Origin: Patescibacteria group bacterium
Lineage (GTDB): Bacteria; Patescibacteriota; Minisyncoccia; Phycocordibacterales; UBA1006
Assembly (NCBI GenBank): GCA_020428585.1
Contig: JAGQMP010000005.1
Span: forward strand, 7,586 to 71,585
Length of the DNA: 64,000 nucleotides
Direction of reading: 5' to 3'
A model generated the notes under the pieces. That model made no database searches. It was not told the DNA's origin and saw only the letters and a program-made list of their open reading frames with translations. The stretch's first letter is position 1. Every line of letters begins with the position of its first letter. Positions 17,219-26,504 of this stretch are shown one piece after another. The position numbers and the translations under genes were made by a program.

Positions 17219-17794
17219 ATGAATAGTAACTATGCTTCCTTTCCCGATCATGAACTAACTCTTATGGTCAGGAATGGTGATACTCGAGCCTTTGATCACT
17301 TGTTTTTTAGGCACCTTGGCACTGTTCTGACCAGACTGCGATCAGGTATAAATCGATACGAAATCGTCGAAGATCTCGTCCAAGAAACCTTCATTGAAGC
17401 CTTCGTCCAATTAACCCAAGGCAAGTTCAGAGGCGAATCAAAATTCTCGACCTGGATTACCCAAATAGCCTTTCATAAGGGGGCTGATTATCTAAAGATA
17501 AAGTCCAGCAAACGACACCTTGTTCTGTGGAAAAATTTCTTAGGAACCTTTGAAAAGTTCGACGAAGAGCTGAACTACGAACAAGAATTTCAGTACAGGC
17601 TATCGTTGATTAAATCATCAATGAAAGCACTGGCACCTATTGATCGAAAGATTATTGATATGACCTACCTTGAAGGTAAATCAAAAGAACAGGTGATGAA
17701 GACGCTCAATCTTAGCGATGGTAACTATCGCAAGAGGAAAAGTATGGCTATCAGCAAAATTAAAGAAACCCTAGGCGAAGCAAAAGTCGCCTAA
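17219..17794 (+). CDS. ECF-type sigma-70 family sigma factor
   Basis: 191 residues. Region 2: ELTLMVRNGDTRAFDHLFFR, IVEDLVQETFIEAFVQL, FSTWITQIAFHKGADYLK. Region 4: MKALAPIDRKIIDMTYLEGK, then an HTH with SKEQVMKTLNLSDGNYRKRK. This is a second alternative sigma factor, distinct from the one at 718-1269. It has no adjacent anti-sigma gene on its own strand; the convergent neighbour is a membrane-anchored protein of unknown role. Flanked by its own promoter and a bidirectional terminator, so it is a single-gene unit. Confidence 0.87.
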   Translation: MNSNYASFPDHELTLMVRNGDTRAFDHLFFRHLGTVLTRLRSGINRYEIVEDLVQETFIEAFVQLTQGKFRGESKFSTWITQIAFHKGADYLKIKSSKRHLVLWKNFLGTFEKFDEELNYEQEFQYRLSLIKSSMKALAPIDRKIIDMTYLEGKSKEQVMKTLNLSDGNYRKRKSMAISKIKETLGEAKVA

Positions 17795-17796
17795 AC

Positions 17797-17824
17797 AAAA
17801 CCCCACCTGATAGGTGGGGTTTTT
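17797..17824. terminator. Bidirectional terminator
   Basis: CCCCACCTGATAGGTGGGG hairpin with A-run before and T-run after, between convergent genes. Confidence 0.9.
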
Positions 17825-17839
17825 GATCTAAGAAGGAAC

Positions 17840-18451
17840 TTATTTTGGTTTTTGAATTGAGGTGATTTCCATTGATTTAAGGATTTTTAGGAATTCTTTG
17901 TATTGCCTCTTGAGTGATTTGTTTTCATCAAGTGAGAAAGAGATGATGAATCGGTCATAATAATTTACCCGCGATTGATCTTCACTAAGAAGTGGCATGT
18001 ACGAGGTTAAGGTTCCCGGGGCTACCTCTTGGTATACCGTACCGAAAGCTTCGATCTCTTTTTTTACATATAAGCTTTGTCCTAGCCATTCACCTACCTT
18101 TTGGTATTCGTCAGTCAAAGGAACAACTAGTTCATCTGGCTGAGGCGGCCACAAGCCCGCACCTGAGTCACCGGCTTGGTAAGGTGTGTCGTCGCCTTCT
18201 TTTTCGAAACGATAGTCAAAATCAACAAAAATATCTTCTTTTTCAGAGTCTCTAAATAAAGCAATCCCACCCAAATAACCTAAAGCAAATTCACCATCTG
18301 CAGTATCAGCAAAGTACTGGTCAGGATATTCAATCACTAGCCTGTGTTTTGTTTCTGATATATTTTGTTCAGCTGTTAATCTCTTACCATTGGTAAATAA
18401 AATTATACCGATAAGAATTAAAAGAGTTGGTAGAATTATTTTCTTTAACAT
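17840..18451 (-). CDS. Membrane-anchored or exported protein of unknown function
   Basis: 203 residues. The N-terminus MLKKIILPTLLILIGIILFT is a signal anchor (residues 4-20) with no lipobox cysteine. The outer part is acidic, with strands such as HRLVIEYPDQYFADTADG, and ends in a helical segment rich in Lys and Glu. No family recognised. A TAAAAT box lies 6 bases before the ATG. It follows the large peptidase-like gene by 18 bases on the same strand, so the two may share export or a cell-surface role. Confidence 0.7.
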   Translation of the reverse strand: MLKKIILPTLLILIGIILFTNGKRLTAEQNISETKHRLVIEYPDQYFADTADGEFALGYLGGIALFRDSEKEDIFVDFDYRFEKEGDDTPYQAGDSGAGLWPPQPDELVVPLTDEYQKVGEWLGQSLYVKKEIEAFGTVYQEVAPGTLTSYMPLLSEDQSRVNYYDRFIISFSLDENKSLKRQYKEFLKILKSMEITSIQKPK

Positions 18452-18469
18452 AAGAATATTTTATCGCAT

Positions 18470-21400
18470 TTACTTATAAACCTCCATTGAGGTATTTCCA
18501 AATTCAACACAAGAATATCTAGATTCATCATGATCGCTAGACGATCTACATATATATTCTACACTTGATTTTCCTTGACCCTGGGATACGACGAGATAAG
18601 CCGTTTTTGCCCCATCAGCCGAGAAGGTCTGTCTGGATGTCTCTCCATCAATGGTAATATTTTTTGACCTGTTTCGATTCCTTTTTGGATCATTTACCAA
18701 AAGGATGAATTCAGTATTTACCAAAACATCTTGTTGACCTCCTTCAACATTCACACGTATCTGTTTTTTATCTGGAATATCAGCATACCCAACCGCAACC
18801 ATGATATGCCCTGGTTCACCAAACATAACCGGTCGATTTCTATCAATTGATGATTTAATCGTGGTGAATTTTTTAGCTGATCCTGGATCAAGGTGACGAT
18901 ACGACAAATCAATACTATCTTTCCCAAAATAATCCTCGTAGCCGCTGGTATAACCCAAAGCACAACCTTCAAGCGAAGTCGTAGCAAAAGCTCCGTCGAC
19001 TTCAAACCCTTGATAAGTACATGAATCGTCGAGGTTCTGCCCCTTGTCATTCCAAATAAATTCACGAAGGCCTTCATCGACTACTTCTCCATTAAAGGTG
19101 ACGTTCTGGGACAGGTAACTCGGCAAGACGTCGTAATAACTAGCAATCATCACTGCGGAAGCCCCCGTACACATTGAGGTCCCGCCTTTCAGCGGTGAAG
19201 CAACCGATCCTGCAGTACCTAGGGGAACTGGTTCGCCATCTTTGTAGTACATTTGCTGTGGCAGATATGGTACATCGAGAATTTTTGCAGTAAGAATTTC
19301 TTCGGGAAGAGGTATGGAAACCTCTTCACCATTTTCATCTTTGACGGTTTTATCATCGCTAGGAAGTTTGATATTATATTCATCTACTAGTTGTTGAAGC
19401 TTGACGCTATCAACCACTTCGATAATGGTATTCCCGTATTCATCTGTGCTTACTTGAATAGCGTTTTGGCGCACCGATTCATCGATGAAGTCTTGCTGAT
19501 CACGACGGAAAAGGTTTTTAAACCAATTCCACCCATCTTCGAACCAACCAACCACATCCTGGATAAAGGTTGTATCACCTTCAGATTCTTCAGTAGGTTC
19601 ATCAGCTACAGGTTCTTCTTCTCCGACTTCCTCCTTCCCTTCAATCTCACCACAATTACTATCAACGAAAGATGAAGTTCCAGGACCGAAGATACCATCG
19701 CTGGTGAGGTTGTTATCGGATTGGAATTCAGTTAGGGCTGCCTTGGTACCGTTCCCGAATATCCCATCAATCGGTGGGCCGAGGTAGCCGAGGTCCCTCA
19801 AGAATATCTGCAATTTCACCACCGCCTCGCGATCGGAACTTCCCTTTCTGATACTTGGCTCTTCTGATTGAATGTCGAGACAACTGTTTTCAAGGAGGTA
19901 AATGGGTTCTTCTTCGATTTCTTCTGGTGATTCTGGATCAGCTATTGGATCATTTTCAGTGTCGTCATCAAGTTCGTCTTCATTATTATCAGTGTGTGAC
20001 GATCCGCCGCCGGTGACTTCTTCTTCAATGGTGAAACTGCTTGAACCTGATAGATGCCCAGCTATGGCCGACAAAGTGTAAGTATCTGGTTCAAGATCAA
20101 AAACCAAAGAAAACTCGGCTGAACCGTCAATCATCTCTGCCTCGGTCGGACTGATATCTCGATCATCAATAGCCAAGGTCAGTGTTCCTGTGTAATCAAA
20201 GTCATCAGCAAGGATACTTACCACGAGGTTCGTCGTCCCAAAAGGCAAACTGGTGTCGTGCTCTAGGCTAAAGTAATCGTCGTCAGATTCAGGATCGGTG
20301 ACCTGAAAGGTATTCCCTTCACCTATTCGGTAATCATCTGAAACAACGATGTGGTAGGTTCCTGGCGAAACATCCAGTTCATCGATCGAAAAAGTTCCGT
20401 TGCCAGAGCTAAGAGAAAGACTGCCAAGGCTCGTTGAGGAATCATCAACAAGACTCAGATCCACCTCACCCGCATAATCAGGATTATAAGCGGCAACGCT
20501 AAATGATAATGGTTCAAGGCGAACAAGGTCATCAATATCAGAGACTTCGAAATAATTTTGTTCTTTTAATATATCAGGAATTGAAAGCCCGACATTGATT
20601 GATCGCGCCTCTTCACCATCAATATTCCAAAACCGCGTCATGCCAGAGGCGATGGTGTCTGATACATCACTACTGGTCCCAGGATCAGCGCTAACCGACG
20701 TTCCCGTGACTGAACTTGTCACTACTTCACCAAGTGAAGATTCATCGTCCGCCATACGAAAGGAATAGATCGCCAAAGGGTCACCCTCCCAAGCGAGACG
20801 CGTCGTGGTAGGTGACCATGTACCTTGGTTATCAACCGATCCATACAAGAACGGAGTTAGGTAGCGACTAATTGATCCCTGATTTAATAAATCGCCAGTG
20901 AATGTAATATCTTCAGCGCTCGCAAGACTGCGCTCGCTTAATGAAGCGTCTTCTTTAATCCAGGTAAACAAAACATCGTTGGTATAACTGCGCATTTTGT
21001 GATTACCAGTTATAACAAGGTAGCGAGCGGTGATATTTCCAACCTGTAAGGTTTCTGTTGGATCATTGACTCCAAACCAAACAATCCCGTTCGTGTCGAG
21101 GTCTCCTGAAAGGATATTCAACGATAGAACATTATCAGTGTCCGCAAAGGTAAGGGGAAAATCGTCCGTGATGAGAGTGTCGATCGAAGCACTATCAGAT
21201 AAGGTAATCGGGGTCGCCAAGGTTACCGAAGTATCAAAAAATCCTGAAAGGGTGCGAACAACTTCCCCATTTAAGGTCAGATCCGACAACCATGTACCTT
21301 CATTACTAACCCCGCCATGAGCTATCACATCAATATATTGAAGAATCGTTCCTTGATTTATGAGATCACCATACGTGTGAATCGTATAATTAGTACCAGA

Positions 21401-22204
21401 AGATTTCGGCCATAGAGAAGCACTTGGATGAATCATGATAGCATCATCTGCGCTAAGAGTATCATCGCGAAGGGTATGCGTGCCGTAGAAATTGATAGCC
21501 GTCGCACTAACATTACCGACTTGAGTCGTAGCGTCGCTACTATCATCCCCAAAATTGACGGTCGCGTTTGTACTAACATCGCCTGAAACTGTGGTGAGGT
21601 TGAGTGTCGCCTCAGACCCCTCGAAGGTAATCGCATAATGATTCGTAGTAAGAGAGGGCCAAAAGATAATCGGACTCCCCGCAAGAGTGATCGGGGTTTC
21701 CAGGAAAACATTGATAGGAATAGTTCCATTAATAATTCGCGTTGATTCACCATTCAAACGCAGTTGATTATTATTCCAGATTCCTAGTCCACCAATTGAC
21801 CCAAGGGCAGTTGGTAAGACGTATTGGCCAACCGTTCCATCATTCAATAATCCACCCGTCACATCGAGGTCATAGGTAGTAAAACCGCTTCCATTTATTG
21901 TTGAGCCATTCGTTATATAAATCCCAGCAACCGTCGTATCAGATCGAAGTCTTACGAGTCCATTGATTTCTACAACATCAGAGGATTCGGGAATTCTGCC
22001 TTCTTCCCAGGTAGTTACCTGGTCAAAAAATCCACCCTCAGCGACCGCGTGAAGGGTCGGTGATACCGAAAAACCAGGGTCTTCTTGGGCAAAAGAGCTT
22101 TGCGTCAAAACATATAGACTTAAAATAGCTATAAAGAATAGATAATATAATTGTTGTCTGTATAGATGGACAAACATAACCAAAATCATCATATCATTGC
22201 CCAT
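18470..22204 (-). CDS. Large secreted protein: beta-solenoid repeats, Ig-like domains, peptidoglycan-binding domain, C39-like cysteine peptidase
   Basis: 1244 residues. N-terminal hydrophobic export segment (about 17-38, YYLFFIAILSLYVLTQSSFA). Residues about 50-480 are repeats of the type TFADTDNVLSLNILSGDLDTN, suggesting a beta-solenoid or autotransporter-like stalk. Two or three Ig-like segments (about 530-750) each carry a VSPGTYHIVVSDD or LEPDTYTLSAIAG strand. A PG_binding_1 domain (about 795-855) reads VVKLQIFLRDLGYLGPPIDG, then GIFGPGTSSF. The C-terminal domain (about 985-1200) looks like peptidase_C39_2: Cys about 1010 in GTSMCTGASAVMIASYYDV, His about 1133 in GEPGHIMVAVGYAD. It may cut wall peptides or proteins at the cell surface. 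Several ATGs cluster at the start; the first is used. Confidence 0.8.
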   Translation of the reverse strand: MGNDMMILVMFVHLYRQQLYYLFFIAILSLYVLTQSSFAQEDPGFSVSPTLHAVAEGGFFDQVTTWEEGRIPESSDVVEINGLVRLRSDTTVAGIYITNGSTINGSGFTTYDLDVTGGLLNDGTVGQYVLPTALGSIGGLGIWNNNQLRLNGESTRIINGTIPINVFLETPITLAGSPIIFWPSLTTNHYAITFEGSEATLNLTTVSGDVSTNATVNFGDDSSDATTQVGNVSATAINFYGTHTLRDDTLSADDAIMIHPSASLWPKSSGTNYTIHTYGDLINQGTILQYIDVIAHGGVSNEGTWLSDLTLNGEVVRTLSGFFDTSVTLATPITLSDSASIDTLITDDFPLTFADTDNVLSLNILSGDLDTNGIVWFGVNDPTETLQVGNITARYLVITGNHKMRSYTNDVLFTWIKEDASLSERSLASAEDITFTGDLLNQGSISRYLTPFLYGSVDNQGTWSPTTTRLAWEGDPLAIYSFRMADDESSLGEVVTSSVTGTSVSADPGTSSDVSDTIASGMTRFWNIDGEEARSINVGLSIPDILKEQNYFEVSDIDDLVRLEPLSFSVAAYNPDYAGEVDLSLVDDSSTSLGSLSLSSGNGTFSIDELDVSPGTYHIVVSDDYRIGEGNTFQVTDPESDDDYFSLEHDTSLPFGTTNLVVSILADDFDYTGTLTLAIDDRDISPTEAEMIDGSAEFSLVFDLEPDTYTLSAIAGHLSGSSSFTIEEEVTGGGSSHTDNNEDELDDDTENDPIADPESPEEIEEEPIYLLENSCLDIQSEEPSIRKGSSDREAVVKLQIFLRDLGYLGPPIDGIFGNGTKAALTEFQSDNNLTSDGIFGPGTSSFVDSNCGEIEGKEEVGEEEPVADEPTEESEGDTTFIQDVVGWFEDGWNWFKNLFRRDQQDFIDESVRQNAIQVSTDEYGNTIIEVVDSVKLQQLVDEYNIKLPSDDKTVKDENGEEVSIPLPEEILTAKILDVPYLPQQMYYKDGEPVPLGTAGSVASPLKGGTSMCTGASAVMIASYYDVLPSYLSQNVTFNGEVVDEGLREFIWNDKGQNLDDSCTYQGFEVDGAFATTSLEGCALGYTSGYEDYFGKDSIDLSYRHLDPGSAKKFTTIKSSIDRNRPVMFGEPGHIMVAVGYADIPDKKQIRVNVEGGQQDVLVNTEFILLVNDPKRNRNRSKNITIDGETSRQTFSADGAKTAYLVVSQGQGKSSVEYICRSSSDHDESRYSCVEFGNTSMEVYK

Positions 22205-22214
22205 TAATAATAGA

Positions 22215-22247
22215 CAAGAAAAAAGCCCGATTATACGGACTTTTTTT
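22215..22247 (-). terminator. Terminator of the 129-residue protein gene
   Basis: Hairpin AAGTCCG/CGGGCTT with a TATAAT loop followed by six T on the minus strand. The 5' arm includes the stop codon region. The loop sequence could also act as a -10 box for the large secreted protein. Confidence 0.75.
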
Positions 22248-22620
22248 GTTGCGATTGTGCGAGCATATCAGATCTAACCGATCCAAGATTAGGAGCATCT
22301 GGGTCAATCTTTCGTTTAAACTGATGAAGGTCTATGGGGGGTAAGTTAATATTGAGGCGTCCATTTAAGTCATCCACGATCATATTGATCCAAGATTCAA
22401 TGGTATTTAGATTTTCATTAAAACCTTGGTCTATGAGGGATTGCTCTTCTTTTGAATATTTTCTTTTTGATGGAATATCTCTGAGAGTTGTCTCGAAACT
22501 CGATAATACCAATTGAAATGAAGAAAATAATATCCTGCCGATTTTATCTCCTGGTGCCTGTAATAAACATTCACGGTGATAACGGTCTATGTAGTAAGCT
22601 ACCTCGTTTCTTTCGCTCAT
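22231..22620 (-). CDS. Helical protein of unknown function (129 aa)
   Basis: MSERNEVAYYIDRYHRECLL starts a predicted four-helix protein with no membrane segment; later parts read SSFQLVLSSFETTLRDIPSK and FNENLNTIESWINMIVDDL. The C-terminus is Gln/Ser rich. The length and helical layout resemble four-helix-bundle proteins of the S23/bvdG type, but I cannot name a family with confidence. A TAAAAC box is 8 bases before the ATG. It is followed by its own terminator. Confidence 0.6.
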   Translation of the reverse strand: MSERNEVAYYIDRYHRECLLQAPGDKIGRILFSSFQLVLSSFETTLRDIPSKRKYSKEEQSLIDQGFNENLNTIESWINMIVDDLNGRLNINLPPIDLHQFKRKIDPDAPNLGSVRSDMLAQSQQKKSV

Positions 22621-22685
22621 ATTCTTTTGTTTTAAAAGTTAAAAGTTCATCAACCACCATACTTCTATCGGGAAGAGTCGTCAAA

Positions 22686-22711
22686 TAAAAAAACACCTTG
22701 TCCGAGGTGAT
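22686..22711 (-). terminator. Terminator of the 22715-23263 gene
   Basis: On the minus strand CACCTCGGACAAGGTG followed by seven T. Confidence 0.85.
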
Positions 22712-22714
22712 TTC

Positions 22715-23263
22715 TTAATTCACAATCACATGAATCGCGTCGATGATGTTCGTCGGGATCGCGTTGTGTTGGAACAGGGTCGCGCAGAGTCCTTCGGGTT
22801 CTTCATCAACATCGACAAAGAGAAAGGCGCTCTTGCCGACAAAGTCGACGCTGGTGACGGTAAGGTTGTCTTCGTCATAGTCTGGAAAATCAACATCGTC
22901 ATCTTCCCCGTCAACTTCTTGGTCGACACATCCATCAAGACCAATCTCGGCGATGTTCTTGAGGTAATAAAAGCCAAGAGTGAATGGTGCCGTTACCGCA
23001 TTGATCGCCTGAGCAGCGTAAGAGGTAGTGGCAGTTCCACCTCGCGAAGAAGCACCTGACGACGAACCTGCTTGTGCGTTTGAGGTTGCGTTCGAGAACG
23101 ATTCAACGTACGGGTAATCGAGGGTGACTTCTTCACCGTTGATAATCTCGGTACGTGGGCTTGGTGCATCCGCGTCATTGCGGCGTTGCCCTTGGTTGAT
23201 AAGGTAGATCCCAATGATAACAAGAATAATGGCAGCAATAATGGTTCCGATATGTTTCTTCAT
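22715..23263 (-). CDS. Signal-anchored protein of unknown function
   Basis: 182 residues from ATG at 23263 (MKKHIGTIIAAIILVIIGIY: a clear signal anchor, residues 5-22). A start six codons earlier would overlap the TATATT box that ends 8 bases before this ATG. The outside part is Ala/Ser/Gly rich, then acidic (VDGEDDDVDFPDYDEDN), and contains two cysteines (DGCVDQ, EGLCATLF) that could form a disulfide. No family recognised. It lies downstream of leuS on the same strand, separated by two long palindromes. Confidence 0.6.
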   Translation of the reverse strand: MKKHIGTIIAAIILVIIGIYLINQGQRRNDADAPSPRTEIINGEEVTLDYPYVESFSNATSNAQAGSSSGASSRGGTATTSYAAQAINAVTAPFTLGFYYLKNIAEIGLDGCVDQEVDGEDDDVDFPDYDEDNLTVTSVDFVGKSAFLFVDVDEEPEGLCATLFQHNAIPTNIIDAIHVIVN

Positions 23264-23317
23264 ATGCTTTGAATATACCATTTTAAGTTCAAATTACAAG
23301 TTCTCTTCTATCATCCC

Positions 23318-23351
23318 ATCATTCTTAAATTCGTACGAATTTAAGAATGAT
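23318..23351. repeat. Perfect 34-bp palindrome
   Basis: Every base from 23318 to 23334 is complementary to 23351 back to 23335; the centre is TTCGTACGAA. It contains the ATTCGTACGAAT core also found in the palindromes near 36 kb. Confidence 0.9.
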
Positions 23352-23368
23352 TTCCTTGTCTCACCAAA

Positions 23369-23410
23369 ATGATCTGTTCTACTATTCGATCGAATAGTAG
23401 AACAGATCAT
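23369..23410. repeat. Perfect 42-bp palindrome
   Basis: Arms 23369-23389 and 23390-23410 are exactly complementary; centre TTCGATCGAA. It lies 17 bases from the previous palindrome and between leuS and the next gene. Confidence 0.9.
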
Positions 23411-23414
23411 CGCA

Positions 23415-23443
23415 ATAAAAAACCCTTTGTGATGAGGGTTTTA
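23415..23443 (-). terminator. leuS terminator
   Basis: AAAACCCTCATCACAAAGGG followed by T-run on the minus strand; its first bases include the leuS stop codon. Confidence 0.8.
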
Positions 23444-26400
23444 AACTATAACTAAACTGATTGCCTTGCCAGGGATATAGATAAATTTCTTTACTTCCTT
23501 CCCTTCGGTCCATTTCACCACTTCAGGTAGTGCCATCACCCGGTCGCGAAGGGTGTCCTCGTCTTCATCATCTGAGACAATAATTTCGGCACGGACCTTA
23601 CCGTTAATTTGTATGCCGATAGTCGTACTCTCATTCATAATCAATGACGTATCGGCAACGGGCCAATCAGCGAGGTGGACCGAGGTATCGTACCCACCCG
23701 CTGTCTGCCACCATTCTTCGACGAGGTGAGGTGCAAACGGTGCGATCAATCGAGCCAAAATTTCATAACTATTTTTACTTATCCCGCCAGCTTTCTCAGC
23801 GTCATTCACAAAGATCATCAAGGTCGAGATCGCCGTGTTTAATTTAAGGCGATCAATATCATCCGTGACCTTGAGGATAGTTTTATGCAAGGCAGAGGTT
23901 ACCTGGTCTGATTCGGTATCAACGATATGTTCAGATAAGCGCCAGAATCGTTCAAGGAACCTACGAATACCAACGACTCCGTTCGGATCCCAAGGATAAC
24001 TACCTGGTTCATTAAAGGGACCGATAAAGGCCAGGTACATGCGTACCGTATCTGCGCCGACATGACTGACAACTTCGTCAGGATCAATGACGTTGCCTTT
24101 TGATTTTGACATCTTGTTCCCATCAGGGCCGAGAATCAATCCGCGATTGAGGCGTCCTTGATAGGGTTCATCATGGGACACCAAACCTAATCGATAAAGC
24201 GCCTTCACCCAGAATCGACTGTATAAGAGGTGCATCGTCGTGTGTTCTGCCCCGCCAAAGTACATCGACACCGGCATCCAAGCATCTATCGCTTCTTTCG
24301 ACGCAAAAACATCTTCGTTTTGGTTATCAAGGTAACGATAAAAATACCATGATGAATCAACAAAGGTATCCATGGTGTCCACCTCGGGTGTCCAACCTTT
24401 ACCAAAGATTTCTTCGGTTCTCTTCTTCAATTCCTCTGATCGGGCAAGAGGTGCAGTACCGTCAGGAGTGTGGTCGACATCCTCGGGAAGTAACCACGGC
24501 AGATGTTCATCGGGCACCAGGTGTGGGGTGCCTTCAGGATCATAGACAACCGGAATCGGGCATCCCCAGTAACGCTGCCGTGAAATACCCCAATCGCGAA
24601 TACGATAGGTGGTGGTTAATGCTCCACTAACTACATCGGTAATATTTCGACGTGCGTCTTCTGAAGTTTGGGTGTTGAAATCTGGCGAGTTAATGAGTTT
24701 ACCTTCAAAAGTACACGAGAACCGCTTACCTTTCGGAAGGTATCCGTCAGCACATTCACCCAAGAGGTCGTACATCGCATTCCATTCAGCATTGATTTGA
24801 GATTGCCCTTTTTCTTCGGTTGCACCTGCTGAGAGGATAAACGCGTTTTCGCCTGTGGTAATCAGCTGCCTTGAATTCCCCACTGGTCCTGCCGACGGTA
24901 GTACTACAAAACGAAACGGTAAATCGTATTTCAAGGCAAACTCGCAATCACGTTCGTCATGCGCTGGCACGGCCATAACCGCACCAGTTCCCACATTCGG
25001 AAGAACGTAATCGCCAATCCATATTGGAATTGGCTGTCCGGTTGCTGGGTTTACTGCTTCGACCCCTTTTAACTCGACGCCATTTTTTTCCTTTGATTGT
25101 TGTCGGTCGAGATCTGATTTTTTAGACACCTCGGTGAGGTACGCATCAAGCTCATCACTATTGGCGATGCGATTTTTTAATGAAGTTACAAGAGTGTGTT
25201 CAGGTGCCAGGACGAGGTAGGTTGCGCCAAACAAGGTATCAGCACGGGTCGTGAATACCTGTACTTGATCGAGAGTATCTTCACCCGAAACCACTCGCCA
25301 TGGATAACGCATATCTTCACGTTTCAAAAAATCATTCACCTCGGCACGTGGTACCCATACGAATTCTGCGATGGCTTGTTCCTCGGCTGAGGATTCTTCC
25401 CTCTCCAGATCCTTTAGTTTTACGTGAACGATACGATAGTTCGCTTTGCGGTTTTGTTCTTTGACGACATGCCAAAACAACCCGTGCGATGAACGGTCGT
25501 AGGCCTGTACGATTTCTGGGTTCTGATATCCGGTTTCCTCGCGTACTTCTTCCAAGGCGGTTTCTTCTGGAGTCTTGCCTTCATCAATGCCGCCAGTGAC
25601 AAATCCCTGCCAATCCACCTGTTTCCATTTGGCACACAAAAATTCATCCTTGTCAGGGTGTTCAATAATCACAACGACGTTGTCACGTTCGACGATTGGT
25701 TGACCTTCACGAAAGGCGTCATCCCCTGGACCTGTGTTTACATCGTAAGTTTCAGTTTCACGAATCGTAAAAGGAATCAGGCTACCCTCTTTTCGTCCGA
25801 CCCATTCACGCTGGGCCTGTTTAATCGAATCATCCCACGGAAGTTTTTCAAGATCATCCACCAAAGCGTCGGCAAAATCGGTGATCTTCATCATCCATTG
25901 CGGCATGTCTTTTTGAATCACCTGGTTACCACAACGTTCGCAAGCACCTGCAACCACCTGTTCGTTGGCGAGAATCGTTTTATCGTGTTCACACCAGTTC
26001 ACCTTAGTCACATCACGGTAGACGAGGCCGTTCTCGAAAAACCGGGCAAACATCCACTGGGTCCACCGGTAGTACGATGGGTCACAGGTCGCCAAGGTTC
26101 GAGACCAATCAAAACTCGCCCCCATCGATGTGAGCTGTTTTTTCATATAATCCATGTTTTCGTAGGTCCACTTGTTAGGATCGAGGTCGCGTTTGATCGC
26201 CGCGTTTTCAGCTGGTAAGCCAAAGGCGTCAAATCCCATCGGATACAAAACATTGTAACCCTGCATTCGTTTGAATCGAGCGTAGATATCAGGCACGGCA
26301 AAGGCGTACCAATGGCCCACATGGAGGTTTCCCGATGGATAGGCAAATTCAGACAGGGCGTAGAAGTTTTCCTTGCCTGCTACCTGGTTTTCCGTGCGGT

Positions 26401-26473
26401 AGGTCTGGTTCTCCCGCCACCAATCCTGCCATTTTTTCTCAATTTTCTGAGCGTCAAATCCCTTGTTATTCAT
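23441..26473 (-). CDS. leuS: Leucyl-tRNA synthetase with a Nudix domain inserted in the CP1 editing region
   Basis: 1010 residues against roughly 800-870 for a usual bacterial LeuRS. Class I motifs are intact: HVGH (51-54) and KMSKS (787-791). The editing domain has TTRADTLFGATYL (408-420) and GTGAVMAVPAHDERD (495-509). The extra 130-150 residues fall at about 255-395, between the catalytic core and the editing domain. They form a Nudix-like domain: VVVIIEHPDKDEFLC strand, GGIDEGKTPEETALEEV (294-310), REETGY (311-316), and a C-terminal AIAEFVWVPRAEVNDFL. The Nudix box keeps EExGY but has Glu for the usual Arg and lacks one early Glu, so hydrolysis is uncertain. Start supported by a TAGTAT box 7 bases upstream. 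Confidence 0.95.
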   Translation of the reverse strand: MNNKGFDAQKIEKKWQDWWRENQTYRTENQVAGKENFYALSEFAYPSGNLHVGHWYAFAVPDIYARFKRMQGYNVLYPMGFDAFGLPAENAAIKRDLDPNKWTYENMDYMKKQLTSMGASFDWSRTLATCDPSYYRWTQWMFARFFENGLVYRDVTKVNWCEHDKTILANEQVVAGACERCGNQVIQKDMPQWMMKITDFADALVDDLEKLPWDDSIKQAQREWVGRKEGSLIPFTIRETETYDVNTGPGDDAFREGQPIVERDNVVVIIEHPDKDEFLCAKWKQVDWQGFVTGGIDEGKTPEETALEEVREETGYQNPEIVQAYDRSSHGLFWHVVKEQNRKANYRIVHVKLKDLEREESSAEEQAIAEFVWVPRAEVNDFLKREDMRYPWRVVSGEDTLDQVQVFTTRADTLFGATYLVLAPEHTLVTSLKNRIANSDELDAYLTEVSKKSDLDRQQSKEKNGVELKGVEAVNPATGQPIPIWIGDYVLPNVGTGAVMAVPAHDERDCEFALKYDLPFRFVVLPSAGPVGNSRQLITTGENAFILSAGATEEKGQSQINAEWNAMYDLLGECADGYLPKGKRFSCTFEGKLINSPDFNTQTSEDARRNITDVVSGALTTTYRIRDWGISRQRYWGCPIPVVYDPEGTPHLVPDEHLPWLLPEDVDHTPDGTAPLARSEELKKRTEEIFGKGWTPEVDTMDTFVDSSWYFYRYLDNQNEDVFASKEAIDAWMPVSMYFGGAEHTTMHLLYSRFWVKALYRLGLVSHDEPYQGRLNRGLILGPDGNKMSKSKGNVIDPDEVVSHVGADTVRMYLAFIGPFNEPGSYPWDPNGVVGIRRFLERFWRLSEHIVDTESDQVTSALHKTILKVTDDIDRLKLNTAISTLMIFVNDAEKAGGISKNSYEILARLIAPFAPHLVEEWWQTAGGYDTSVHLADWPVADTSLIMNESTTIGIQINGKVRAEIIVSDDEDEDTLRDRVMALPEVVKWTEGKEVKKFIYIPGKAISLVIV

Positions 26474-26504
26474 AGCTTCTATACTACCTGAAGGGGTGGT
26501 TTTT

